64,000 nt of DNA from Alphaproteobacteria bacterium (GTDB lineage: Bacteria > Pseudomonadota > Alphaproteobacteria > Caulobacterales > Hyphomonadaceae). This document shows positions 9,174-17,896 of the stretch, piece after piece. Location of the stretch: assembly GCA_018969425.1 (NCBI GenBank), contig JAGWYJ010000007.1, forward strand, positions 1 through 64,000, read 5' to 3'. Numbering within the stretch: position 1 is the first letter of the stretch; every line of letters starts with the position of its first letter. Below the pieces are notes generated by a model, which was not told where the DNA came from, made no database searches, and worked only from the letters and a program-made list of their open reading frames with translations. The position numbers were made by a program, and so were the translations under genes.

Positions 9174-9995
9174 ATGCGTCTGGCGTTTTTTGGGGATGTC
9201 GTCGGAAGGTCCGGGCGGGCCGGCTTGTCCGAGCATTTGCCACGACTGCGCGCAGAGCTCGCGCTCGACTTTGTGATCGTCAATGGGGAAAACGCGGCAG
9301 GCGGTTTCGGGATCACGCCCTCGACAGCGCAGGAGATATTCGACGCAGGCGCCGACTGCATCACCCTCGGCAATCATTCATGGGATCAGAGCGAGGCCCT
9401 GACTTATATTGAGCGAGAGCCCCGCTTGCTGCGACCCTACAACTACCCTCAGACCCTTCTGATGCCGGGGCGAGGTTCGCAGCTCTTTACAACGCCTGGC
9501 GGCATGAGGGTGTTTGTCATCCAGATCCATGGGGCCGCCTTCATGGAAGCTCTGGACGATCCCATTCAGGGGGTCGCGCGGGCTCTTGAGGAAGCGCCGA
9601 TCCGGGAGGTCGCCGACGCCGTTATTGTGGAGATGCACGCCGAGGCGACGGCGGAAAAATACGTGATGGGACATTTCTGCGACGGCCGGGCGACCCTGGT
9701 GGTGGGGGCTCATACGCATGTACCGACTGCGGATGCGCAGATTCTGCCTGGCGGAACCGCATACATGTCGGATGCAGGCATGTGCGGCGATTATGACAGC
9801 GTCATCGGCATGAAGAAGGGGCCGATCGTTCAAAGAGCCATGACCCGTCTTCCCACCGAGCGCAAATCGCCTGCAGAGGGGCCGGCGACCGTTTGCGGCG
9901 TGATGGTCGTGTCTGACGACAGGACCGGTCTTGCCCTGTCGGTATCTCCCATTCGGGTCGGGGGGAGGTTGATGCGGTCGGTGCCAGATCTGTGA
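9174..9995 (+). CDS. YmdB-type metallophosphoesterase (TIGR00282 family)
   Basis: A 273-residue calcineurin-like phosphoesterase. Metal-binding residues appear in order: Asp8 (FFGDVVGRSGR), Glu39-Asn40 (VNGENAAGG), Asn67-His68 (LGNHSWDQ), then VEMHAEATAEK, and GAHTHVPTADAQIL. Members such as Bacillus YmdB hydrolyse 2',3'-cyclic nucleotides. The gene follows the cyclo-ligase, an order common in alphaproteobacteria, often with yebC and ruvC next. GGGAAGG precedes the ATG. Confidence 0.94.
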   Translation: MRLAFFGDVVGRSGRAGLSEHLPRLRAELALDFVIVNGENAAGGFGITPSTAQEIFDAGADCITLGNHSWDQSEALTYIEREPRLLRPYNYPQTLLMPGRGSQLFTTPGGMRVFVIQIHGAAFMEALDDPIQGVARALEEAPIREVADAVIVEMHAEATAEKYVMGHFCDGRATLVVGAHTHVPTADAQILPGGTAYMSDAGMCGDYDSVIGMKKGPIVQRAMTRLPTERKSPAEGPATVCGVMVVSDDRTGLALSVSPIRVGGRLMRSVPDL

Positions 9996-10025
9996 GGCGA
10001 ACCTCAGGCGTCTTTGAGCGCTCCG

Positions 10026-10910
10026 TCAGGGCCCGGAGCATGCTGGATTGACGCCGCGGACATAGCGATTGACGACATTGATGTCTGAGGCCGTCTCCGA
10101 GCCCTTGAACCCGGATATTCGTGAAGGAGAGATCTGGGTCAGATAGTCACCGAGCATTCGGGAGGCGATGGGCATGTACGACCAATGCCACTCCTCCTGA
10201 TTATATCCCTCCGGACGATCGACGCCTTTAGGCGAGTAGACCTGACAGAAGCCGAATTGCCTCGCGTGAACCGTCAGCCACTCATACACGCGCCGCCCGT
10301 CTCCTCTTGCGAAGTAAGAGGATTCGAGACTGTTGAGATCAAAGTCCGTGCCCCAGTGATGTCGGGATGTTCCCGGCATGGAGGAGTATTCGAGGATCTT
10401 GAGCGCACGTTGAGAGGGGTCCGGAACCGTGTCTGGAAGCCGCCCGCCTTCGACACGGGTCGATCCCGTCCACTTGTCCTCCCAAATTCGTTTTTGGTCG
10501 GAAAAGCTTCTGAAGGCTGAGACCACCGTGAGGTTCACGCCGTCCGTCCGGGCTGCCTCCGCCATCCGCACTAGGCTGTCGACGGCCTCTTTTCGTCCAT
10601 AGAGCCCCTGCCTCGACGCTATGCTGGCTGGAACGGCTGAAAAATCCCTGTCGGTTCGGGGGTCGAGCGAGCCCATCAGAATTTCGAGAGCCATGGCTTC
10701 GGGCTCAACGGACGGCTCCTTTCCATCCAACGGCTGGGGCGGCGTTTCGCGCTGGCTGATGTCCCCGACCGTCAGCTGGGCCTCCTGAGCTGGAGAGGCC
10801 TTCGGAGCAGCTGCGTGGGGTGGCGGCTTTGGATCGAATGAGACTTCGCCAGGCGAACAGGAGGCGGCTCCAAGAAGCGTCGCAGCGACGAGGATGATCC
10901 GAGCAGACAT
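10026..10910 (-). CDS. M15B peptidase (VanY-like D-Ala-D-Ala carboxypeptidase), probable lipoprotein
   Basis: This 294-residue secreted protein has a C-terminal M15 zinc-peptidase domain. Zinc-site residues are visible as His184 and Asp191 in SRHHWGTDFD and His242 in EEWHW, with the upstream SAFRSFSDQKRIW typical of VanY/DacY enzymes. The family cleaves terminal D-Ala from peptidoglycan stems. The N-terminus MSARIILVAATLLGAASCS looks like a lipoprotein signal with Cys19 as the lipid site, so it is likely periplasm-facing and membrane anchored. Residues 25-75 are a Pro/Ala-rich tether. Nothing indicates vancomycin resistance; a housekeeping wall-editing role is more likely. Confidence 0.9.
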   Translation of the reverse strand: MSARIILVAATLLGAASCSPGEVSFDPKPPPHAAAPKASPAQEAQLTVGDISQRETPPQPLDGKEPSVEPEAMALEILMGSLDPRTDRDFSAVPASIASRQGLYGRKEAVDSLVRMAEAARTDGVNLTVVSAFRSFSDQKRIWEDKWTGSTRVEGGRLPDTVPDPSQRALKILEYSSMPGTSRHHWGTDFDLNSLESSYFARGDGRRVYEWLTVHARQFGFCQVYSPKGVDRPEGYNQEEWHWSYMPIASRMLGDYLTQISPSRISGFKGSETASDINVVNRYVRGVNPACSGP

Positions 10911-10954
10911 GACGTCATCTCCTGACTTGGCGAACGAGCGCGCTCATTCGCCGG

Positions 10955-11854
10955 TCACGCGGTTGGTTTCGGCTCTCTGGGGCGAATGAGACCCTCCTGT
11001 GCGACGGAGGCGATCAGACGTCCGTCACGAGTATAGATTTCTCCGCGATTAAAGCCTCGCGCTCCCGATGCCGACGGGCTGTCCATCGAGTAGAGAAGCC
11101 ATTCCTCCATGTTGACCGGTTCATGAAACCACATGGCGTGATCAAGGCTCGCCATCTGAACACCGCCAGTAAACCAGTTCACCCCATGCGGCTTCGTCGC
11201 GGTGTCCAGAATCCCCATGTCAGAGGCGTAGGCGAGGAGGCACTGATGGAGGGTCTGGTCGTCTCCAACCCGCCCTCGGGCTCTCATCCAGAGATGCTTG
11301 ATAGGCGCACTGGGTTGGGGACTGACCATTGCGCGAGGGTCGACTGGCTTGAGCTCAATGGGTCTCGGTCGTGTAAATTGCTTGGCGAGTTCTTTCGGCA
11401 CCCTGTCCTTCGCCATCGCCCGGAGTTCATCCTCGCTGAGAAGGTCGTCAGGGGACTTCACCTCAGGCATGGTCGACTGGTGAGTGAAGCCTGTCTCAGG
11501 AATCTGGAATGAGGCGGAGCAATTGAAGATCTGCTCACCATGCTGGATCGCCACGACCCGGCGGGTGGCGAAACTCTTGCCGTCGCGAGAGCGATCAACC
11601 TCGTAGAGGATTGGAACGCTGGGATCTCCGGGGCGGATGAAATAGGCGTGAAGAGAATGACAGAAACGGCCTTCGACCGTTCGGTAGGCGGCCACCAGAG
11701 CCTGGGCGATCACCTGTCCGCCGAACACGCGCTTCATGCCGTCATCGGGGGAGACGCCTCGAAACAGGTTGACCTCGATGCGTTCGAGATCGAGGAGGCT
11801 CAGGAGGTCCTGGACGGGATCTCCGTCGGGATTGAAAGTAGGAGCGTTCGGCAT
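10955..11854 (-). CDS. tesB: Acyl-CoA thioesterase II
   Basis: TesB (299 aa from the chosen start) hydrolyses medium and long acyl-CoAs. It has two hot-dog domains. The first contains VFGGQVIAQALVAAYRTV and HSLHAYFIRPGD. The second contains SLDHAMWFHEP and ASVAQEGLIR, positions that in the E. coli enzyme hold the active-site Asp and Gln. The frame is open 32 codons further upstream, but the start at MPNAPTFNPDGDP gives the usual family length. Neither start has a strong ribosome-binding site. Confidence 0.94.
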   Translation of the reverse strand: MPNAPTFNPDGDPVQDLLSLLDLERIEVNLFRGVSPDDGMKRVFGGQVIAQALVAAYRTVEGRFCHSLHAYFIRPGDPSVPILYEVDRSRDGKSFATRRVVAIQHGEQIFNCSASFQIPETGFTHQSTMPEVKSPDDLLSEDELRAMAKDRVPKELAKQFTRPRPIELKPVDPRAMVSPQPSAPIKHLWMRARGRVGDDQTLHQCLLAYASDMGILDTATKPHGVNWFTGGVQMASLDHAMWFHEPVNMEEWLLYSMDSPSASGARGFNRGEIYTRDGRLIASVAQEGLIRPREPKPTA

Positions 11855-12060
11855 GGCGCGGTCCCTGGGGAGAGGGGATGACGTCGGTCTGACGCCGACC
11901 TGACCCCTGGATGACCCGGGATCAGCGATTGTTATAAATCTCCGCTGCAACTTTTGCGACCGCTTTCATGTCAGGTCGCGATCCGAACCCGCCCATAGGG
12001 CGAGAGGTGAGGATCCTGAGGTCTGCTCCCGCCATCTTGAGGCCGGCTTTGCTCCCGCCG

Positions 12061-12531
12061 TTATCGAACGCCCTCATACCAGATGCTTCCGTCCCATATC
12101 ACAAGCTTGCCCCGATCGAGACCCACACGCCATTCCTTGTTCTCGACCGTGTCAATGAGCACGACGGGATAATCGCGGTCGCCCCCCTTCCAGGCTCCCG
12201 TTTTCCCTCCGTAGGCGCTCCACTCATAGGTTCCGTCCGGGTTTATGAGCAGGGCTCCGTCTCGCACGCCCGGACTTACATTGAGCGTATTATACCCGTC
12301 GACCTGGCTTGGGGTCTCGTAGGCCACACCCGGAATGTTTGTCATCCACTCCCCCATGACCTCGCGCGCTTCGGGAGGGACGCCTTCCGGCAGGACGATC
12401 TCGTCCGCAGTGATGTCTCCGTTCTGCGTATCGGCCGAAACTACACCACGGTCTCCGCCAGCGGATTCCTCCGAGCAACCCATCAGCAATGGAAGGATAA
12501 CCCCGATCACAGCCGCACAACGCCTCAGCAT
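12061..12531 (-). CDS. Putative lipoprotein of unknown function
   Basis: A 156-residue predicted lipoprotein with signal MLRRCAAVIGVILPLLMGC; the lipobox is LMGC with Cys19. After a short acidic tether the C-terminal 90 residues look like a small beta-rich domain (LINPDGTYEWSAYGGKTGAW, then VLIDTVENKEWRVGLDRGKL, IWDGSIWYEGVR). I do not recognise the family. The pattern recalls small beta-barrel proteins that report residue state ('GxYxW' repeats), but no function follows from it. It is transcribed away from yebC. Confidence 0.72.
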   Translation of the reverse strand: MLRRCAAVIGVILPLLMGCSEESAGGDRGVVSADTQNGDITADEIVLPEGVPPEAREVMGEWMTNIPGVAYETPSQVDGYNTLNVSPGVRDGALLINPDGTYEWSAYGGKTGAWKGGDRDYPVVLIDTVENKEWRVGLDRGKLVIWDGSIWYEGVR

Positions 12532-12705
12532 CGACTAGCCTTTTCCTGCAACCCACAATTCATCTGCGGGATTTATCACCCTTTCGTCTCCCCTTGGAAA
12601 GGGTAAGATTTTCATCATGTATTACAAGGCGCCTTGCTCAGGTCGGGCAAGGTCGGCTAGACCACGCGTCCTTTAAAGATTGCGCCAATCGGACGGGAAC
12701 CCTGC

Positions 12706-13455
12706 ATGGCCGGCCACAGCAAATGGGCGAATATCCAGCACCGCAAGGGCAAGGCCGACAAGGCGCGCTCGAAGCTGTTCTCGAAACTGTCCAAGGAGAT
12801 CACGATCGCCGCCAAGATGGGTCTGCCTGATCCGGCGATGAACCCCCGATTGCGCCTCGCCGTGAATAACGCCCGTGCGGCGTCGATGCCCAAGGACAAT
12901 ATCCAGCGCGCCATAGACAAAGGCTCAGGCGCTGACGGAGCCAACTATGAGACCATTCGCTACGAGGGGTTCGCCCCGGGCGGAGTGGGGCTTATCATCG
13001 AGTGTTCCACGGACAATCGTAATCGCGCCTCGGCGGATGTTCGCTCCACTTTGACGAAGAACGGCGGCAACATGGCCGAGACGGGCGCAGTGTCGTTCGG
13101 GTTCGAGAATGTGGGGGAGATCGTCTATCCGCTGTCGGCCGGCGGGGAGGATGACGTGATGGAGGCGGCTATCGAGGCAGGCGCCTCCGACGTGGTGAGC
13201 GATGGGGATGGGCATGTCATCTACACCGCTCGATCGGATCTTGCAGAAGTGGCGGCCAAGCTGGAAGGCCGTTTCAAGGTTGAGCCGACCTCCACGAACC
13301 TGATCTGGAAGCCCATGAACACCGTGGCGGTCGAGGGTGAAGACGCAGACCGTCTCATGAAGGTCCTCGATCTGCTCGACGACCTGGATGATGTTCAGAA
13401 CGTTTACGGGAATTATGAGCTGTCTGAAGCTGAAATGGCGCGACTGGCGGGTTGA
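12706..13455 (+). CDS. yebC: YebC/PmpR family regulator or translation factor
   Basis: A 249-residue protein of the YebC/TACO1 family. It opens with the family signature MAGHSKWANIQHRKGKAD and carries NPRLRLAVNNARAASMPKDN and ERAIxKG-like IDKGSGADGANYE. Members have been described as DNA-binding regulators and, in some species, as factors helping ribosomes through proline-rich stretches. In many alphaproteobacteria yebC immediately precedes ruvC; here ruvC is 27 kb away. Length is normal. Confidence 0.96.
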   Translation: MAGHSKWANIQHRKGKADKARSKLFSKLSKEITIAAKMGLPDPAMNPRLRLAVNNARAASMPKDNIQRAIDKGSGADGANYETIRYEGFAPGGVGLIIECSTDNRNRASADVRSTLTKNGGNMAETGAVSFGFENVGEIVYPLSAGGEDDVMEAAIEAGASDVVSDGDGHVIYTARSDLAEVAAKLEGRFKVEPTSTNLIWKPMNTVAVEGEDADRLMKVLDLLDDLDDVQNVYGNYELSEAEMARLAG

Positions 13456-13574
13456 ACGCCTCCTTGCGTCTCATTGCGTTGGAAAGAGTTTGAGGCCGAC
13501 AAGCCCGTTGGGCCCGTGAAGACGTTTGGCGGGAGGGTGAGGCGACCGACCGCGCCCGCGGAGAATAAGCCCTT

Positions 13575-14423
13575 ATGCGAATTCGCGACGTGATCTCGGC
13601 TCCCGGAACTTCACTCCTCGGGGGACTCAAGGACGGGTCGGGAGATGACCGGTTCGCGTATGACGAGCAGGCGGGTTGGGCGTGTGTGATCGACGGGGCC
13701 ACGGATGTGGGCCCCGTACGCCTGTTCCCGGATGCTGAATCCGATGCGGCGTGGTTCGCAGAAGCTGTCGCGAGGACCTGTCTCGAATACCCAGCGGCCT
13801 CTGCCGAAAGGCTTGATCAGTATTTTGTCCGCCTGGTCAGCGAGTTGAGACATCGATGCGCCCGTGCGTCGATCATACCCCTTGAAGTCGCCCCTCGCGC
13901 GTCTCTTCCCACGGCGGCAGTGACCTGGATGCGATGGGCCAGGGGCAACCTCGAAGCGGCGACGCTTGGCGACACGCTTGCCCTGATCGAGACCCCGGAT
14001 GGAAAGATCGGGGTTATCGGCGATGTGGCAAGGCCGGAGGATGAAAGCGCACGGGCTCGGCAGGTCATGCAGATGTCTCGGGACGACCGTTTAAGATGGC
14101 TTGCGGAGCTCCGGGCCCGGCACAATGTCGAGGCGGGTTACTGGATCCTTGGCGTCCAGCCCGAGGCGGCGTCGCATCTTGTATGTCAAACCCATGAGTG
14201 TCCGGAAGGCTCGCGAGGACTTCTGATGACCGACGGATTTTATCGACTTGTCTCGCCCTATGGTCGCTTCACTCACCGCGATCTGATCCGACGAGCCTTT
14301 GAAGACGGGCTTGGAACCTTGATGACCGAGCTGCGTCTTCTCGAAGCTTCCCCGGATGAGGATGCGGAGATCGGGCGCTTCAAGACATCCGATGACGCAA
14401 CCGCCCTTATGATCGAGTTCTGA
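13575..14423 (+). CDS. PP2C-family protein phosphatase
   Basis: A 282-residue soluble PP2C-like Ser/Thr phosphatase. Metal-binding motifs are visible: DDRFAYDEQAGWACVIDGATD near 29-49 (the motif I and II Asp residues), LGDTLALIE near 136-144, MTDGFYRLV near 218-226, and a final DDATALMIEF. No kinase, sensor domain or FHA protein is fused or adjacent. Members that stand alone often act on serine kinases or on metabolites. GGAG about eleven bases before the ATG supports the start. Confidence 0.85.
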   Translation: MRIRDVISAPGTSLLGGLKDGSGDDRFAYDEQAGWACVIDGATDVGPVRLFPDAESDAAWFAEAVARTCLEYPAASAERLDQYFVRLVSELRHRCARASIIPLEVAPRASLPTAAVTWMRWARGNLEAATLGDTLALIETPDGKIGVIGDVARPEDESARARQVMQMSRDDRLRWLAELRARHNVEAGYWILGVQPEAASHLVCQTHECPEGSRGLLMTDGFYRLVSPYGRFTHRDLIRRAFEDGLGTLMTELRLLEASPDEDAEIGRFKTSDDATALMIEF

Positions 14424-14578
14424 CCTGTCCGCCGAACTGGGGCCGCTCGAAGAGGCCAGCCAACAGCCCCTCTGAGAGAGGTTGGATGAAACCGCCGCAC
14501 GTTTCGGGCTTTCCAAATTGTCCGCCTCAGGGTTGATATGTCGGCCCGTAGCCTGCGCTCCTGCTGGAGAACCCCCTT

Positions 14579-16420
14579 TTGACCGACCTGAAGCCTGTTC
14601 TGGAGATCTCCGATCTGTCTGTGTCCTTTTCGACCGCAGACGGTCGGATTGAAGCGGTCCGTTCTCTCTCTTTTGACGTAGCTCCCGGGGAGTGCGTGGG
14701 ACTTGTGGGTGAGAGCGGCTCGGGCAAGAGCCAGACCGTTCTGGCCGCCATGGGCCTGACGGCGGGGAACGGCGAGGTCAAGGGATCCGTACGGTTCGAC
14801 GGTCGCGAGCTGGTCGGATTGTCCAAGGCCGAGATGAACCGGGTCCGGGGCGACCGGGTGGCCATGATATTCCAGGACCCTCTGACGTCCCTGACCCCCC
14901 ATATGACGATCGGCGCCCAGATGGCGGAAGGTCTCGCCCGTCATCGAGGCGTCAGGGGACGGCAGGCGGAAGCGAAAATTCTTGAATGGCTCGAGCGCGT
15001 TCGCATTCCCGAAGCGCGGCGTCGGTTGCACCAGTTCCCTCACGAACTTTCCGGGGGGATGCGCCAGCGCGTGATGATCGCCTCAGCGATGCTGTGCGAG
15101 CCCAAGCTTCTTCTTGCCGACGAGCCGACCACAGCTCTTGACGTCACGGTTCAGGCCCAGGTCCTGGATCTAATGGATGAATTGAAGAAGGAGACGAAGG
15201 CTGGGCTGGTTCTGATCACCCATGACATGGGCGTTATTGCCCGCATGGCCGATCGGGTGGTCGTCATGCGTCATGGGGAACCCGTTGAAAGCGGTCCGGT
15301 GGACTCAATCTTTACGGCGCCTCGCCATGATTACACTCGGATGTTGCTTGAGGCGATGCCCCGACTGGATCGAGACGACCGCGGCGGCCGCCCAGCTGTC
15401 GCATCCCCCCCTCCGTCGGACACGCCCGCCCTCCTGCAGGTTGAGGATTTGCGGGTGTCCTTCCCCGTTCGGGTTCCGGGAGGTCTGTTCGGACGCACGG
15501 CGCCTCTGCGGGCCGTGGATGGGGTCAGTTTCGATCTGAGGCCGGGAGAAACCCTTGGCGTTGTGGGCGAGAGCGGGTGCGGAAAGTCCACCCTTGCGCG
15601 CGCCGTTCTGCGATTGGTGGATCCGACCTCTGGCGCTGTCGCCTGGCTCGGCAAGGACATCGCCCGCGCGAACCGCAAGCAGGTTCAGCCGTTGCGAAAG
15701 GATCTCCAGATCGTTTTCCAGGACCCGCTCGCAAGCCTTGATCCGCGCATGACGGTCGGCGCATCGATCTCCGAGCCGCTTCTCGTCTTCCAGCCTGATC
15801 TGTCGAAAGAGGCTCGCGAAGACGCGGTCAGGACCATGATGGCCCGGATGGGGCTCGATCCGGCCTATATCAACCGCTACCCTCATGAGCTCTCCGGCGG
15901 ACAGAACCAGCGGGTCGGCATCGCTAGGGCGATGATCCTGAAACCTCGTCTTGTGGTGTGCGACGAGGCGGTCTCGGCGCTCGATGTCTCGGTTCAGGCG
16001 CAGATCCTGGATCTGCTGATCGAACTCCAGAAGGAGTTCGGGCTTGCGATGCTGTTCATTAGTCATGACCTGTCCGTGGTGCGGGAACTCTGCCATCGGG
16101 TGATGGTCCTTTATCTGGGTCGGGTAGTTGAGACGGCCTCGAGGGACGAACTTTTCTCCCGCCCGCGCCATCCCTATACCCGGGCTCTTCTTTCGGCGGC
16201 TCCCGTGCCGGATCCTGTGCGGGAACGCTCACGCGTCCGCGTCAAGCTTCAGGGGGATTTGCCCTCGCCTTTGGACGCCCGGGCGGGACTTCGTTTCCTG
16301 AAGTCCCGACTGACTGACGGGGAAGATGTCTATCGTCCCAGACTGGTTGAGGTTGCGCCCGGTCACTTTGTCGCCGAGCATGACCCCATCGAGGGGGAGG
16401 CTGGTCTCTACGCCCCGTGA
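14579..16420 (+). CDS. Fused double ATP-binding protein of a peptide-type ABC transporter
   Basis: A 613-residue cytoplasmic protein with two complete ABC ATPase domains in tandem, like YejF or a DppD-DppF fusion. Domain 1 has Walker A GESGSGKS at 44-51, signature LSGGM at 157-161 and Walker B LLLADEPTTALD. Domain 2 has GESGCGKS at 330-337, LSGGQ from 438 and LVVCDEAVSALD. Each ends with the oligopeptide/nickel-type C-terminal segment (RHDYTRMLLEAMP and RHPYTRALLSAAP). The start is TTG with GGAGA eight bases upstream. No permease or binding protein gene is in the window, so its partners must be elsewhere. Confidence 0.93.
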   Translation: MTDLKPVLEISDLSVSFSTADGRIEAVRSLSFDVAPGECVGLVGESGSGKSQTVLAAMGLTAGNGEVKGSVRFDGRELVGLSKAEMNRVRGDRVAMIFQDPLTSLTPHMTIGAQMAEGLARHRGVRGRQAEAKILEWLERVRIPEARRRLHQFPHELSGGMRQRVMIASAMLCEPKLLLADEPTTALDVTVQAQVLDLMDELKKETKAGLVLITHDMGVIARMADRVVVMRHGEPVESGPVDSIFTAPRHDYTRMLLEAMPRLDRDDRGGRPAVASPPPSDTPALLQVEDLRVSFPVRVPGGLFGRTAPLRAVDGVSFDLRPGETLGVVGESGCGKSTLARAVLRLVDPTSGAVAWLGKDIARANRKQVQPLRKDLQIVFQDPLASLDPRMTVGASISEPLLVFQPDLSKEAREDAVRTMMARMGLDPAYINRYPHELSGGQNQRVGIARAMILKPRLVVCDEAVSALDVSVQAQILDLLIELQKEFGLAMLFISHDLSVVRELCHRVMVLYLGRVVETASRDELFSRPRHPYTRALLSAAPVPDPVRERSRVRVKLQGDLPSPLDARAGLRFLKSRLTDGEDVYRPRLVEVAPGHFVAEHDPIEGEAGLYAP

Positions 16421-16549
16421 ACCGATCTCCTGGGGGGAGAGGGCTAGCGGTCGGCTCGTGGCCGCGTATCCGGACTTTTCCATAAGGAAAAACCCTTTAT
16501 AGCTGCGCGCGTCCCGTTTTCAGGGTTCGTTTGCTGAAGGAAGAGCGCG

Positions 16550-17791
16550 TTGACGACCCTTAAGGCCAATCATGACACTCCCGCCTCTTCGATGGTGACC
16601 CTCGCCGATATCGAGGCGGCGGCTCGGGCGATTGAGGGCCGTGTGGAGCGAACCCCGCTGCGCTATTCGCGGACGCTTTCGGAAATCACGGGCGCCCAGA
16701 TCTGGATCAAGTTTGAAAACCTGCAGTTCACAGCGGCCTTCAAGGAACGCGGCGCGCTCAACAAGCTCCTGTCTCTGACAAACGCGGAGCGGGCGGCTGG
16801 AGTGGTGGCGATGTCGGCGGGCAATCATGCTCAGGGTGTCGCCTATCATGCAGCGCGCCTTGGAATTCCAGCGACGATCGTCATGCCGAGGGCGACGCCC
16901 TTTGTTAAAGTCGAGCACACCCGAAACTTCGGCGCTCGTGTGCTCCTTGTCGGCGATACGCTGGATGAGGCGAACACCCATGCCCGGGAAGTTGAGGCCA
17001 GCGAGAAGCTGACCTTCGTCCATCCGTTTGACGATGCGAAGGTGATCGCCGGGCAGGGGACGATAGGTCTTGAGATACTTTCCGAGCTCGAAGACTTCGA
17101 CGTGATGCCGATCCCTGTCGGCGGCGGGGGACTTGCATCGGGGGTGGCGACCGCGATCAAGGCCTTGCGTCCGGACATATCCATACTGGGTGTGGAATCG
17201 GAGATGTATCCAGCTCTTCACGCTGAATTGCGGGGAGAGACGCCCGTTGTCGGCGGGGCGACCATCGCCGAAGGGATTGCAGTGAAGCGAGCCGGCCGAA
17301 TTCCGATGGAGATTTGCTCCCGTCTGCTCGACGACATCATCCTCGTGTCGGAAGACGACCTTGAGAGGGCCATTACTTACTTCGCGACGGTTGAAAAGAC
17401 GGTCGCCGAGGGGGCGGGGGCCGCGGGCCTTGCCGCGCTCCTGGCCCAGCCCGAGCGCTTTCGTGGTCGAAAGGTGGTTCTGATCCTGTGTGGGGGCAAT
17501 ATCGACACGCGTCTTCTGGCGTCTGTTCTCACGCGATCCCTGGTTCGTGAAAAACGCCTGACATCCATTCGCATCGTGGGCGGCGATCAGCCGGGCCTGC
17601 TTGCCCGCGTTTCGAAAGTGATTGGTGATAATGGCGGCAACATCATCGAAGTCGCCCATAATCGTATTGCCCTCGACGTACCCGCTAAGGGAGCGGAGTT
17701 CGACATCATGATCGAGACGCGCGACGCGCTGCACACTCAGGACATCATCGAAGCTCTGACCCGCGAGGGCTTCCCGCCTCGTACGTCCTGA
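16550..17791 (+). CDS. ilvA: Threonine ammonia-lyase
   Basis: A 413-residue PLP enzyme that deaminates threonine to 2-oxobutanoate, the first step to isoleucine. The PLP lysine is Lys65 in FTAAFKERGAL, and the glycine loop is PVGGGGLASG near 188-197. The C-terminal part from about 337 (SIRIVGGDQPGLLARV then NGGNIIEV) is a single ACT-like regulatory domain. The short form resembles the TdcB-type enzymes; E. coli IlvA is about 514 aa with two ACT-like repeats. The chosen start is TTG with AAGGAAG upstream; an ATG 14 codons later is the alternative. Confidence 0.93.
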   Translation: MTTLKANHDTPASSMVTLADIEAAARAIEGRVERTPLRYSRTLSEITGAQIWIKFENLQFTAAFKERGALNKLLSLTNAERAAGVVAMSAGNHAQGVAYHAARLGIPATIVMPRATPFVKVEHTRNFGARVLLVGDTLDEANTHAREVEASEKLTFVHPFDDAKVIAGQGTIGLEILSELEDFDVMPIPVGGGGLASGVATAIKALRPDISILGVESEMYPALHAELRGETPVVGGATIAEGIAVKRAGRIPMEICSRLLDDIILVSEDDLERAITYFATVEKTVAEGAGAAGLAALLAQPERFRGRKVVLILCGGNIDTRLLASVLTRSLVREKRLTSIRIVGGDQPGLLARVSKVIGDNGGNIIEVAHNRIALDVPAKGAEFDIMIETRDALHTQDIIEALTREGFPPRTS

Positions 17792-17896
17792 CGCCCGCGA
17801 CGAAACCGTCTCCTTCAGTCCGTGCGCGACGGGGCTCGCGCTCGAACCGGGGGAATGCTACGAGACAATCCCGATAGAATTCAGGAGAAACGGGTC

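Noticed and set aside
10026-10910. VanY-like gene as vancomycin resistance
   Set aside because: There are no VanH/A/X genes or VanRS regulators, the host is Gram-negative, and M15B carboxypeptidases are common housekeeping wall enzymes.
16520-17734. 404-codon open frame antisense to threonine ammonia-lyase
   Set aside because: Long antisense frames are common over GC-rich genes. The plus-strand protein has full family motifs; the antisense product has none. The same applies to 15305-16171, 40607-41689, 46479-47348, 31224-31892 and 27068-27736.
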